DNA of 64,000 nt, from the NCBI GenBank assembly GCA_020736575.1, contig JAGPYM010000003.1:248001-312000 (forward strand), read 5' to 3'. The position numbers and the translations under genes were made by a program. Below, piece by piece: positions 35,367-47,472 of the stretch. The DNA is from Thelonectria olida (Eukaryota; Ascomycota; Sordariomycetes; Hypocreales; Nectriaceae). Within the stretch, counting starts at the first letter, position 1. Each line of letters opens with the position of its first letter. The notes below the pieces were generated by a model that did no database searches, had not been told where the DNA came from, and was given only the letters and a program-made list of their open reading frames with translations.

Positions 35367-37513
35367 TCACCCAAAGACAATTGTAACGCCCATGTCGGCG
35401 CTCACCCTCCTCCAAAGATCACCTCCGCTCCTTACCCCCATCATCATGGCTTCTTCTTGCTGCTGCATCAAATCGACCTTGTCGGCACGCCTCCACACCT
35501 CTTGTACTATTGTCCATGCCCTCTGTATGTTCGTCATGCCCTGGCGTCGGTCAATGGCGACGAAAGCCTGACGGGCCAGGTCTCGGTCGCCCAAGCTGGT
35601 GGCTTCACACGCGGCCACAAACAATGGCCACAGCAACGCTCCCATAGGACCGGCGTTGCTGACGGTTCCAATGCAGTGCGTCAGACTGACATGGGTATGG
35701 CGCTGCACTAGTGGGTGAGTGCGGGGATAGCTGTGAATTGTGCGATACAGGTAGACAAAGGCCGAGTGCCGATATGATAGTGCATTGTTAAGGATGCTTT
35801 GGAGCCGAGCCCTCTCGGCGGCTTGCTCCAAGGTGAGATCTTCGGGGTCTCGAGTTAGCACCGAGTCCGGGGGAAGTCCCGGGGTCCAATCTTTGAGCGC
35901 GGTTTCGATCGCCGAGGCCGTAATATCAAATTCGGTTCGAAGGACAGCAACCTTGGACATTTCTCCATGAGTCACAGCAGAGTCGAGCTGATCCTTCAGC
36001 GCAAGCAGGTTCGACAGTCGGTGAATGATGGGCCACAGCGACGTGGCCATGCCAAGGAGGGTATCGACGTTGCCGAATGGCGAAGAGCCGGCATGAGAGT
36101 CGAGAGGGGGGAATGGCGCGAGGTAACTGGTTCCGTGATCGCTTGAGAGAGGGGCTGTCCCAAAAGAGAGGGCCGCAATCACATCGTAGAAGCGGAATGC
36201 CTGCATTTGTCAGTAGTTATCACATGAGAGCAACGAGAGACGTACGCGTTCTAGGAAGATGCCAGTTGGGTCACTTGCGGCCTCGTTGTTGCTCATAATG
36301 GTCATGGCGCCTTTCAAGTGGCCGTCGACAATGTTTGATCGACCTTTTTGAACGAGCTACAACTGTTAGCTTATCAGGAGCATAAATGGGCCAAGTGTCG
36401 CACTCACCACCTCGTAGTACACGAGCAGTATAATGGCAGCCAAGAGCTCGTTTTGATTCACTCCGGCTCCTTGCTTGATTAGCTGCGCCAATCCTTGAAT
36501 CGCCTTGTTGTGGAAGTAGACGCTCTTTTCATCATTGTCGACGCCGCGATATTCCAAATGCGCACTCGCCAGCGCGTATACAGCATTCATGACCGATTGG
36601 CTGTTCTGGCACAAGGGCAAGACTAGCTGCTGGAACGGGTTCCCGCGCTCCTCTCGGAAGACGATGAGGTGTGACATGACGTTGCAAAAGTGATCGACCA
36701 AAGCTCGTCGGTTTGTGCGATCGGAGAACTCGGAGAAGCCAGGGGCGCAAAATTCGAACAGGGGCGATGGCGTAGGAACTGGAGCGATGAGGGCCAGGGA
36801 AGGACTTTGCGTGCTGCGGGAGACCATGGGCATTGGCGTTTGGCGGATAACTTCCTCAACGTCGTCTTCGCCCTCCTCTAAAACAATCGAACCGTCGAGT
36901 CCCGGAAAATTGAAATCGATCGAATCGATAGGCGACACAATGGGGAGATCCCCAGGACTCCAAGCCAGGAGACTGTCCATGGGACTGGGCATAGCCTTAG
37001 AAGTGGGATCTAGCATCTCGAGCGCAAGCGTCGTCAAATTGACAGGGGCTTCGATTCCCTCTGTCTTCCATTGCGGAGGCATGGTCGTATCAGGCGAGTG
37101 GAGAGCCCGATCCGAGCCCGACGAAGATGAGTGCTCATCGTTGGCAAAGGCGGCGGGTTCGCGTTTGCGGCGCTGGCGAGGCCGAACAGGTTCGTATAGA
37201 CATTCTTGGCCTCGCTCCTGGCACCGAGCGCATTGAGGACGGATCTCATCGCATTTCTTTTTCTATAGGCGCGTTAGAGTGACCCGGATTGTTGTGGAGT
37301 TATGTCGGGTACCTTTTCTTTACTGTCGAAGAGTTAGCAGGTGTCATGATGGAAGACAGAGGAAAGCAGCTCACCAGTAACTACATCCTGATCGACGCAA
37401 CAGGTCCATGGTTAGTTATGGTACGGACGCATATATTCCCCCGTGTTATACGTACCTGCGCGGGAGCGCTTCTTGGGAACCTTGGGTGGCGCGAGTCTTG
37501 TGTACAACAACAT
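35367..37513 (-). CDS. Zn2Cys6 transcription factor (fungal_trans_2 type) with two micro-exons
   Basis: Six exons: 37513-37456, 37387-37375 (13 bases), 37322-37313 (10 bases), 37262-36408, 36356-36246 and 36200-35367. Together they encode 626 residues. Every intron has GT...AG ends; the first three have clear CTAAC branch words. Only this splicing yields an intact zinc cluster, [20 protein letters not shown] followed by [10 protein letters not shown], with CX2CX6CX6CX2CX6C spacing. The body has the [13 protein letters not shown] and [14 protein letters not shown] segments expected of the fungal_trans_2 family of regulators. The target pathway is unknown. It follows the other factor gene head-to-tail but shows no close similarity beyond the fold class. 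Start is the first ATG of the frame ([15 protein letters not shown]). Confidence 0.85.
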
Positions 37514-40500
37514 GATGGTTCGAATGCCGGTGCGCAGGGAGCAAAATCGTGTAGTAGGGATCAGAGAAACCAATCAATTAGTCGTCTCCCATCTGTCCGG
37601 TCAGGCAACCCTTCATAGCCGGCTCGAGGCCAGAGACTGATATGATCTATGGCGTCGCAATACTTTTATCAGTCATCCATGCTCTGGAGACGGAAAGTAA
37701 TCGGCCGAAAGTCGGATGATGGCGGGGAGAAGCCGGTCTTGAGGGCGAGCGTCGTTGAAGCAGGAGGTAGCCGAGTAGCCGTAGGTGATGTGGCGATGTC
37801 TGCTTGGAGGTTCTAGACGCCGATGGGCAGCAACAGACGACGAGACGACTTGAGGAAGAGACAAAAGACACGGGATAGCGGCCGAGGCCTAGAAATATGG
37901 GAGAAGAAAGAAAGGGAAATCAGAAAAATGGATGCTTGCTGGGGGGCGTCATGGTTCGGGCCATCTCTGCACAGCATCGTGACCTTGAAATGCGCCAGGC
38001 TCATCCCTGGCCGTGCGTTTGGTGGACGCACTATTCCCTGCAGGCTTAGTGGAGTCCACCAAGTTGCGGGGTTGTGCATGTTCAGTGGCGGACGGCCGCT
38101 GGAAGGAGTGTTGAGTGGCGGACGAGGGTGAATGGAACGTTGGATGTTGAAGGCGGGATACGGGGGACGGGGGCGCTACGGGGTTGGCTGGGGGTGGCTT
38201 CCGGGGAGCTTGGGGGAAAATGAAGGAGCGGGGATGAACTTTGGGGGGATGGTTTACAGGGTTTTTAGGGAATCAATCACCGGAATGAGGGCAATAGCGA
38301 GAGCGCTAACAGGTGTGCTTTCGATGCTTTCCTGAGAGTGGGGGCACCCCCGCCCGCTTCAGCAAGCAGCAGGTGACTTCCAAACGACTTCCCGCCGCTT
38401 TGTGTGACGAAAGTGACAATGCTGCAGTCGGGACTCGGGCGTTCCTTCCACTCAATTTGCCATGGCAAGAACGTGCAGGGCAGGCAGGCAGGCACCTTCC
38501 GCGAGCATTGAGCCGGGATGGGTGGATGCAACTGCAACTCTCCCCAGTCAACAACATCGATCAATCTTCATCGACAACGCATTCATCCACATGGCAATCA
38601 GCCTGCAATCCCCTCCCAATCGTTGCGACTCCAAAACCCAGTCCCTGCATCTTACCCAGATTCATCAACCTAGAATCCAAAACACCCGGTCGTTCGACGC
38701 CGTTCGACGCCCGGTTAGATGGAAAATCTGGGGTAAGTCAACGCCGCAGCCTCCCTTTTTAGCTCTGGATGGTGATGGGCTCTTTGCTGTGACAGGTGCG
38801 GCAAACTTCAACCCCATATTCAAGACAGTCCGTCGACAAGGGCGCCACGAGTCATCCGCCCGTGCCCCGCCATGCTTCATTCGGTGCGAGAGATCTTCAG
38901 GGCTAGATCATCGAATGGAAGGTTGGTTCAGCTTGACAAATTGGGTTGGACTTGGACCGTTGGTTCACCAGTGACAGCCACCGCGGTACCTATTTTCCAA
39001 TCATGCACGAACGGCTCTCGCAAGATGGACGAACAAAAACAAAACAAACATTTATGTGCCGGCCCGGACACGCTATGAGACGCCCTACCGGCCCGTGGAT
39101 GCATTGAAGCCATCGTGATGAGATGTGCGCCGTTCTCTATTCCACAGGGCAGAGGATGCGAATGAAGCCAGTGTTAATCCCTGTGTCGCCTCTCGAGCGC
39201 AAGGCATTCGAGACCTGGTGACAATGACGATCCTGGGGAAATACGAGAACTTTAATCTGCCCAGAGCAATGCCCATGGGGTTCCGGCTGGCTAACTCTTT
39301 GCCTGGTAGTCAATTTTACTAGAATTCTCTCTCTCCCTTCATCAGTTTGAACTATCGGACATGCTACCAAGACGAGACTGCCGGAGCGGAGTTTCCATGT
39401 CGGTCAAGCTTGACCCCCACCGTCACATCCACAGCCCGACTTCACGTGCGTGGGAGAGCTCCAGAAAGGCACCAGAAAGGCAATTGCTAAGGTCTGAACG
39501 AGACCTTTTGAAGTGCCATGGACTCGGGCGACCTGGGTCGACGGCTGGCTTTCGGCCGGCGAAGAGTGGTCTCATGCCCCATGCGTGAAGTGTCAACACT
39601 TTCCCCACCGCTACAGATTGTGCGGGCTTCTCGGGGCCGAGGTCATGAAGAAGGGCCACACTCAGGAGAATGTCGGATCAAACTACAGTGGCTGGGCCGA
39701 GAACCTGCAGAGGCGACACAGGCACGCAGGGCTTGTTCACCTCCTGAGTTGTGGGCGAGACGGTTGGTTGGCTCAATTTACGCAGTGTCTCACCCGGGGC
39801 TGTGGATCAACTAGTCCATGCCGGCCAGTTCATGGCACTCTTGCTGTTAATATATTCAGCTCGTTACTTGAGATGAAGAGATGCAGAAGGATTTGGCCTG
39901 AGCTCGGCGGGGCGCTCATAAGCATCATTGATATCATCATTGTGCATGAGTCGAAACCTCTCAAGGATCCTTGAAAACGGCCAACAACGACACATCTTCG
40001 GGCCAGTACGATTGACAACAGCAAGTGCATAATACGATCCAACAAAACGTTAGCTGCTGTCGCCAGCCCGTATCTCGAGTTGATCTTCATCGTATCTGCC
40101 GCCGCCGCGACCCCATCACCTGACGTCCATATGATTCCATCACCTAAACCCAACCTCAACCGTGATACTCGGAATGCTGCACGCTCGATCCCGATTCGGC
40201 CCCCATCCGACCATTCTGTCGGAGTGAGGCCCTCCACAACTCCCGTCTCGTGTCCACCCTATTCGCTCGTCTCATTCGTGGCCTTGTCGAGGAAATGAGG
40301 ATCCTCCCTCGCTACCGCCCCTCCCACGAGCTTCGCCCACGTATCGCAACACACCATCTCACCAACACCATGCTGCAGTAAGCTGTCCAAGGTTGCATCG
40401 ACGGCTTCACTGCCCAATAACACCCGACGACGCGCAATGCATGCCTTGAGAGGATGGCTGCGGTGGTGCTGTGGAAGGTGCCGTGGCTCTGCGTCCCCAA

Positions 40501-41188
40501 GCTGGAGCTGGATTTTCTGCGACTGCATTGAGCAAATCGCAACGCCCCAACGCTGAGTTGCTGCGAGTCTTATCCTGCTAGTCTGAGCCTCCAAATATTG
40601 GCTTCTATTCTGGGCTGCTGGCCCCCGCCGATATTCGAGCCGCGACGTGGCGCTCCCCTGCCGCTTTGCACGTAAAAAGTCTCCGGTAGCCATCTTACCA
40701 CGGCTTTGTCATTTCGACCAAACCTCGTTTGTCAAAGGCTCATCTTGGGACTTTGGAAGCGGCGCAGTTCGCAAGTTCACCAACGGGAGACGACCCTCCC
40801 CTCGGAGACCCTCAGACCCAGCCAAAGACCCGCGCACTTGGGACTTTGACCCATTTACTCAGCCCTATAGCAGCTCTCAAGGATACGTCTGGGGGCTGAA
40901 TCCTGGGTCATTGCTGCCCTTTCGTGGCGTAGCCTCCATCACCCCGGCCATGAGCGAAATCGCCAGGCCTCCTGCTGACATTTGGTTCTCTTACTCTTAC
41001 ATTAATTTTATTTGAGTCGACCTTACCGCTGGTGTGGCTTGCGAACGGCGAACGAAAGATCTACGACTTCTAAGAAGCGACCACAAAGTACGACTACAAC
41101 GACACCGCAAGCGAGAGCCTCGCCACCGGCTCAAGCCGAGCACGATCGGCACGCTGACCATCCCACGTCGCACACGGTCGCAATCGGA
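37514..41188. other. Divergent intergenic region, 3.7 kb
   Basis: Between the start of the second Zn2Cys6 gene (-) and the cysteine-rich membrane protein gene (+). Frames of up to 170 codons exist but begin at non-ATG codons or lack coding character. A run of G tracts at 38162-38216 is noted separately. Otherwise nothing supportable. Confidence 0.55.
38162..38216 (+). other. Potential G-quadruplex-forming run
   Basis: Six runs of 4-5 guanines (starting at 38162, 38169, 38180, 38190, 38203 and 38212) separated by loops of 2-8 bases. The pattern meets the usual G4 rule with room to spare. It lies about 650 bases upstream of the second Zn2Cys6 gene start, on the strand opposite to its transcript. 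Confidence 0.6.
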
Positions 41189-42848
41189 ATGAGGGTCGTC
41201 GACCGCCCATGCGTCGCTTTGACAATGGCGGCCCTCTGGGCAGTCGCCGTCGAAGCGTTGGATTACAAGAGATATGATGGTGTTCATCGAGTTGAGAAGA
41301 GAGCGCCGCAGCCTCAAATAACAAAAGGCCCGATCTTGGAGCGACGAGACGATAATGTGTGCGGGACTAGCGAAAAGCTTTGTCCATCGAGCCTCGACGG
41401 TGGATGCTGCCCAGAAGACTACGACTGTGCAAAGGAGAGCTGCTATGCGACTACGAAAGGGCCTTCGACATGCGGTACCAAGGTGGGTTGGTACAATTGC
41501 GACGCCGTGTACGGAAGTAAGTATCCCGCCTCCCTGAGCGAATTCCGCTTACATTCTTGCAGATGGATGCTGCCCGGACGGCTACATTTGTGAGACGGCA
41601 GGCCAGTGTATACCGCCGACTGGCTCAGCCTACACATTTGGATGCCCGGCTAGCCATTTTCTGTGCCCGGCATCACTCAGCTACGGTTGCTGCCCAAACG
41701 GCATGGCTTGCGCGACGAATCAGTGTTATTCAACCAAGCCGGTGACTAAGACGGAAACGGTGGTGATTACCACGACGGAAGACGGCAGCAGAACGACGTA
41801 TCGCACAACGCGAGTGACGGTGTCGACCCCAGACGAACCTACGGCAAATATTGTCAACTCGGACGGCGGCGGCGAGCAGGCCATTTTCAAATACTTTCCG
41901 ACGGCCATTCCAAAATCGTCGCCGACTTCAGATGCCGATGATGACAATGGCGGCGGCGGACTCTCCACGGGAGTGCTAATCGGAATTATCGTTGGCTCGG
42001 TGGCATTTCTCATTATCGTCTTAGTGACGGCTTTCATCATCATCCGCCACCTCAACAAGGTGGTTGCTGCCGTCACCACGTCAAAGCAATCCGAGGGCTC
42101 CAAATCTCGACCGACGATGAAGGAATTCAAACCGACGGATTCCGAAATTGATGCCCTGAGTGTTGATCCGTTGATGCTTCCGAGACCCTCGGCTCCGGGC
42201 CCAGACTCTTCGCACCCTTCGCCTTATAACCTAGCAAGTCCAGATCTGAGTTCCAACGACCACACTCCAAGTGCTGGCTACCACGCAGTGTCGGGAAGCA
42301 ACGGAAACAGCAGGCATACGAGTTTCGATGCGGGTAACGAGGATTACTTTCACAACGCGGGCAACAGGGTCAGTCAGCACTCTGGCGTTTCAGCCCCCAC
42401 GACCCATCGGGTCAGCAACGATTCTCACGGAGCGTACACGCATGTTCGAAATTGGAGCAACGCTTCGGACGGTTCGGACGGTGGCGGTGCTCCGACATGG
42501 AATCAGCTGACCATTTCTGAACTCGAGGCAAGACCCCGGGTGCCTGAGTTGCCACTTTCTCCCTCCAATGTGGTTTTCGCCCGAGATGAACGACGGCGGT
42601 CGAGCGGTGGCACAGCGGCCAGCACAACCCGGCCGTCGGTTACAAGTCCGCGACAAAGGAATAGGAGCGAGTCGTTTGGGCAGTCACCGTTAGGGGTGGT
42701 GGACGAAGAGATGCACGGGTTCTACGGACCAGCCAGCCACCTCGTGGGACAGACGGAATCGCACCGGCCCGGAACCAAGGGAGGGGGCGAGGGAGGCAAA
42801 GAGGAGAACAACGGGAGCAGAAATGAAGACCAGGAAGGCAGGATCTGA
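41189..42848 (+). CDS. Cysteine-rich single-pass membrane protein
   Basis: Two exons, 41189-41516 and 41563-42848, with a 46-base intron (GTAAGT...TGCAG) give 537 residues. A signal peptide is visible (MRVVDRPCVALTMAALWAVAVEA). The ectodomain has three cysteine-rich modules, each with a CCP motif (GGCCPEDYDC, NGCCPDGYIC, YGCCPNGMAC), then a Thr-rich stretch likely to be O-glycosylated. One membrane helix (about 247-272, VLIGIIVGSVAFLIIVLVTA) precedes a 265-residue Ser/Pro/Asn-rich cytoplasmic tail. The topology resembles a cell-surface sensor or adhesion-type protein at the plasma membrane, but no function is assigned. The intron lies between the first and second cysteine modules. Confidence 0.8.
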
Positions 42849-43533
42849 CTTATTGTACAAGGAGTTGGCGGTACACTGTGGCGTTTCGGTCTGGGAAATG
42901 GTGATCCATGGATCATCTTAGCAAGCGCATCTTTGCTTGATTGCAGGCCCAGTTTGGGCGTATCAATCGCTGAATGATAATTGTAAAAGCTAGTTGAATA
43001 GAGAAATGTGCGACACAAGCATGTTTGGCATAGTACAAGATGTTTGCTTGTGGTTGCTCGGGGTGTCAACGTGTCAACCCCAAGGCAGAATTGGGGCGGA
43101 AGGCAGATCAACCGGGTTGAGAGTGCCCGTAGCAACCGGGCGGAGGCATTTATTGGTTTGGTTAATTAGTACGAATACAGAAGATCGTTCAAGGTGACAT
43201 TGGCGGCAAACGCCCACGTATCCATTAGTGAAGCTCACAATTCTGGTGACTTGTCTCTTGCGGTGAAGACGACGGATGGGTTCGAGAGTGGGGATGGCGA
43301 CGGCGCTTCTCTTGGGCGTCGCCGCATCATTGGCCTCGGCCCCTTGAAGCTGCAGGTGGTTATGCCTTGGACCCAGTTGGGTTGTTTCGCTCGGGCTGAA
43401 TTGAATTGAGTCAGTCGTCAATAGTTAAGAGAGAGCATGAGAAGAGGCAGGCCGTCTTTGACTTTTGATACTTTGCTGTTGAGTCGGGTTGCGCTGGATA
43501 ATTGAAGTCGTCAATAAGGAAGAGCATGACAAG
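42849..43533. other. Intergenic region with the upstream copy of a local duplication
   Basis: 690 bases between two plus-strand genes. The last ~120 bases contain the diverged upstream copy of the start region of the next gene. No separate gene. Confidence 0.5.
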
Positions 43534-43575
43534 ATGCCGTCTTTAACTTTTGATACTACCCTGTTGAGTTGGGTG
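43413..43575 (+). repeat. Imperfect tandem duplication over the start of the 874-residue gene
   Basis: 43413-43490 and 43506-43575 share AGTCGTCAATA, GAGCATGA, CCGTCTTT, ACTTTTGATACT and CTGTTGAGT in the same order, with small indels. The second copy contains the ATG used as the start. In the first copy that ATG is replaced by AGGCAGG. Similarity was seen by eye. Confidence 0.7.
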
Positions 43576-46250
43576 TCGATGGATTCCACCGGCCTCGACT
43601 ACCTCCCCAAGCTCATGGCCGCCACCGCGGATGTGTGCAGGGAGCTGGACGACCAGACCGTCAACATCGACCCCGAGACACGGAACGACGTGCACAAAGA
43701 GGTTTCGGCGTGGGCGAGTCTGCTGGAGGCCGTGAACCAGGCGCAGATACGCAGCGACGATGGGCTCGCCCAAGAGGGCCAGGCGCACTGCAGCAAATAC
43801 GCAATCGCCTTGTCGGGCATTAGCCAGAACTTGGAGTCGGCAAAGGCGTCGCTGGATGCAGGCATGAGCTTCATGGCGGCAGAAGAGTTGCAGACGCTGA
43901 GGCAGTCGCTTCAGGCGCAACGAGAGGAGATGGAGGCGTGGTTCACCAGTGTCAAGTGAGTACGTCTTCGAGGGGCATGGATTCGTCTTCTAACGTGCAG
44001 CAGGGCTGTGTCGGCTCCGATACCGGTTGACGAAGTTCAGGTTCAAAAAGAATCGATTGCAGAAGGCCAGGGCCGGTCTCTAGATCAGCCTCGGACTCTA
44101 GATCCGTTTCAGTTCCAAATCCAAGGTGAGCCCGAGTCTCTGGATCAGACGCAGACTCTTGACCAGACTCAGTCTGCGGGTCAACCTGAGCTCCAAGATC
44201 AGGCACAGCCTCTGGACCAGCCTCTAGATCAGCCTCTAGATCAGTCTCAGACTCTCGATCCATTTCAGTTCCAAGTCCAAGATCGACCTGAGTCTCTAGA
44301 TCAAACCCAGCCTCTAGACCAGACTCAGTCTCGAGATCGGCCTCAATCTCAGCATGGCCAGATGGCGGAGAAGCTGCGAATTTTAGAAGCGGGCATGGAG
44401 GCCATGGCAACCCACCTCAACACTCTGGACACACCAGACATTGCTCCAGAAGCATCAAGTCAAGCACGCGAACTCTTGACAAAGCTGGTGGATCAATCAC
44501 GGGCGGAGCTGCAGACGTTTAGTCAGGACTTTGAGCACATCTATGCGAATCACGGTGGGAGCAAGACCAAGGATGGGCTGGACCCGGACATGGTCATGAT
44601 CGAGAAACCCGTCGTTGGTAGTCCTGATGAGAACAATGGTGCTTCAACCGCGTGGGCTACACCAATTTGGACGCCAACTCCAGGACCCGAATTTGACGAG
44701 ACCAAGCAAAACGGCTTTGACTCTATGGGCCAAGCAGCATCTAGCGAGGTTACGGTCAAAGGTACAAACCCAGAGTTTGCCCAACTGGTAGTCAGTGACA
44801 TCCAGGTCGTTGGTCTTGAACCGATACCCGAGCCTGGGAGCACAAGACAGCCTCTTGGCGACTCTGAAAATGCGGTCAGTGAGATCCAAGCTATTGTTAT
44901 TGAGCCTATACCAGAGCCCATGCCAGAGCCTAGCACCGGATGCGAGAGAGCCTGGACGAGCGAGACTATGGAACCATCAGACTATTACACAGCAGTAGGC
45001 TCTGGCGAATCTCTAGACGGCAGTCGTCCCGTCGCCGAGCGCAGCGTTAGAGATCATACGGTAATTTGGCGACCCGAATTGATTGACAATTGGACTCAAA
45101 CCGTTGAGAACATTTCATCAATCGAGAATGGCTCCCAGACTACTAAGATCCCTACGCCTACACCAGAGCCGGCCCCAGCTGTTGAAACCGACTCGTCCCT
45201 ATCAATCCATGATAGAAAAGACCGACCAGTTCCCAAGCCTCGCTCTCTCATTGGCTCAGACGCCCCCTCTCGATCCATCATCGCCAAAGATACACAGCAC
45301 GTGTCAGCCGTATTCAACAAGATTGCTGCCGGTTCTAAAAGTACGGGAGTGAGCCTGGGTGTGTTGGAGGTTGACGGCAGCGACTGGGTATCTCGCTTCT
45401 GCCGCGAACATCGTTACCTCAATGGCATCCTCATGGCCATTCCCGTCTCAAGGAGGATGTTCCTATGGCACACACGCAACTTCCCCGTCGACGAGGAGAG
45501 CTGGACAAAGGGCTCCCTCGTCAGAACCGTGTCCATGGTGACGGAATCGCCGCGCCATCTTCACTCGTACCCGTTCCGGCTCACAAGGAACATGCCAGCA
45601 GATCAACCAAAGCTGCTCTTGCATTGGGACCTTGAGAGCTGTGGCGAACCACACGTTTCGGCACGCTTCAGGGAGCTCGTCCAAGCCGGTGGCGAACTTG
45701 AACGAAGAATCGGGAATTTCTCCTACAAGCAGATAGTGGTCTGCATCACTCTCCCCTGGTCACTAGTGCAAGGCTCGGTAGCAGGCACGATTCCGGATGA
45801 CCAAGATAAAGCATTGGATTTCCTTGATAGAATGGGCATCCTGACAGTCATGCCAGTAGACGAAAGGGTCGATGGCAAGATTAAGGAAAGGGATTGGTGT
45901 CCGTCATCGATCAAACTGGGCGACTCGGACAAGAGCGTCACCGCATATCTGCAAGAGGTACGTAAGCCATTATGCTCTGCTGCTAGAACTTGCTGACTTT
46001 TTAGACAACCTTCGTTGGGTCTCCTGAATTAAGCCCCGCGATGCAAGCGACACCCACGCGGTTCGTGGTGGTGACGGTTAGAAAGGGAGAGGTAGACGAT
46101 TGGCTCGACGCAGTGGGTTGTTCTCTTGGGTTGAACTCTCGCAGCATTCGATATCCCGTTCCCACAGACGGGGCACTCAAATTTGAGCACTTGCGACGGT
46201 ATTACCGCAACGCTATCAACCCAGACCAAAGTGCATCCAGAGGAGGATGA
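43534..46250 (+). CDS. Unrecognised 874-residue protein with LDQ-rich repeats
   Basis: Three exons, 43534-43955, 44001-45957 and 46005-46250, with introns of 45 and 47 bases (GTGAGT...CTAAC...GCAG; GTACGT...TTAG). Residues 1-145 are helical, with alternating hydrophobics and heptad-like Leu/Ala. Residues 165-257 form a low-complexity block of LDQTQ/LDQPL units within a higher-order repeat of 52 residues (TLDPFQFQ twice). Residues 260-310 are again helical, followed by an acidic, Pro/Glu-rich linker. The C-terminal ~290 residues (from STGVSLGVLEVDGSDW) look globular, with many Trp and hydrophobic strands. No signal peptide or membrane segment. I recognise no domain, so the function is unknown. 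The first intron's acceptor could instead be three bases further on. The stop lies 83 bases before the next gene. Confidence 0.7.
44076..44350 (+). repeat. Coding tandem repeat, LDQ units
   Basis: Runs of CTAGATCAG/CTGGATCAG words encode LDQ. A larger unit recurs at 156 bases: ACTCTAGATCCGTTTCAG near 44095 and ACTCTCGATCCATTTCAG near 44251. Such an array could vary in copy number between strains (inference). Confidence 0.75.
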
Positions 46251-46333
46251 TCTTTCACGGGTGGTCGGCGTCACGTTGGGCCGCTTATGTAGCCTCAGGT
46301 TGATATGGAGTTACCCTAGACTTCCCTTCCCCC

Positions 46334-47472
46334 ATGGCGGGATTGAGTCAAGGCAACAGCAACAACAACAGAAATGTCAATAAAATGTTTCATTCGGTTT
46401 TTTCAACGTTGTATTTGTGGTTCCGGCCGTCGATTTTGGCCTTTTTCAAGCCCAATATTCCGTGGAATCTTCGCTGGCGGCTCCTTGTGCTTCAACCAGT
46501 GACTCTACTATCCAACGCTATCGGCGCTCTCCCGTACGTCTTCTCGAGTCCATACACCGTCGAGTACATTACCACATCCCCGGGCGTGTCCCACAAGGTG
46601 CTGGTGTTCAAACCATCTGGTGCCGGTCGAGGGCGTCGGCTGAGACCTCTGCATGTGGACATCCACGGCGGTGCCTTTATCGGTGGCCTCCCAGAGAATA
46701 CGACAGTCTTTGATGAGCGTGTCGCTCGCTCGACCGGCGCAGTGGTGGTTAGCATCTCGTATCGATATGCGCCCGAGCATGTCTTTCCCACTGCTATAGA
46801 CGACGTCGACGCGACCATCAGATGGCTCCATGAGAACGCCGAAGCTCGATGGGGCGCGGATCCCACGCTGATGACTCTCAGCGGCTCGTCTGCAGGCGGC
46901 AACTTGGCCCTGGCTGCGACCCAGCAGAAGCCGTGCCATGCCCCAGCGCCAACAGCGATCAAAGCCATTGTCACCTTTTACGCTGTCATCGACCTACGCC
47001 TCAAGCCGATCGAGAAGCCGCGTCCTGCGTCGTTCCCCAAGAGGGATCCTCTCGCCGTCCTGCTCCCTCTGTACGATGCTTACGCGGGCCCCGTCCGCGC
47101 CAAGAACATGGCCAATCCGAGGATGAGCCCTGCTCTCGCGGCGAGGGAGACGCTTCCGGATCGGATACTGCTCGTCGTTGCGGGACTCGACATTCTAGTC
47201 GCCGAGCAGATGGCGTTTGCGGAGCGGGTCAACCGAGAGGACCAACAAGGCGGTGAAAGCGGCCGAGTCGACGTCTTTTACGATGAGGAGGCTTTCCATG
47301 GATACCTCGAGCGTGAGTGTGGCCCGTATGAATGACCAAGACATAGTGGCTAACTGGCGCAGTTCCAGATGCGGTTGTCAAGAAGCAAGTCAAGGACAGG
47401 GCGTTTGATCGGGGCATTGCAGCGCTGCGGGAGGCGTATGCAAGGCATGGATGGACCTGGGAGTGTAAGTGA
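46334..47472 (+). CDS. Alpha/beta hydrolase, hormone-sensitive-lipase (fold-3) family
   Basis: Two exons, 46334-47312 and 47363-47472, with a 50-base intron (GTGAGT...CTAACTGGCGCAG) give 362 residues. The HSL oxyanion motif is HVDIHGGAFIGG (H111). The nucleophile elbow is GSSAG (S186). The acid is likely D286 (GLDILVAEQ) and the base H322 (EEAFHGYLE), so the triad is complete. By family knowledge such enzymes are esterases or deacetylases acting on small acyl or aryl esters. The substrate is unknown. A hydrophobic, aromatic N-terminus (VFSTLYLWFRPSILAFF) could associate with membrane. It starts only 83 bases after the stop of the 874-residue protein gene, close enough for read-through transcripts, though independent promoters are usual. 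Confidence 0.87.

Noticed and set aside
30163..37513. Secondary-metabolite gene cluster suggested by two adjacent Zn2Cys6 regulators
   Set aside because: No polyketide synthase, NRPS, terpene cyclase, P450 or transporter lies nearby. Neighbours are primary-metabolism and structural genes.
39513..39974. 153-codon frame between the second Zn2Cys6 factor and the cysteine-rich protein
   Set aside because: It begins at GTG, not ATG, and has no homologous-looking domain or intron signals.
43952..44410. A 152-codon antisense frame made of DLETE-like repeats
   Set aside because: It is the mirror of the LDQ repeat on the plus strand; the plus strand has the consensus introns and continuous gene structure.
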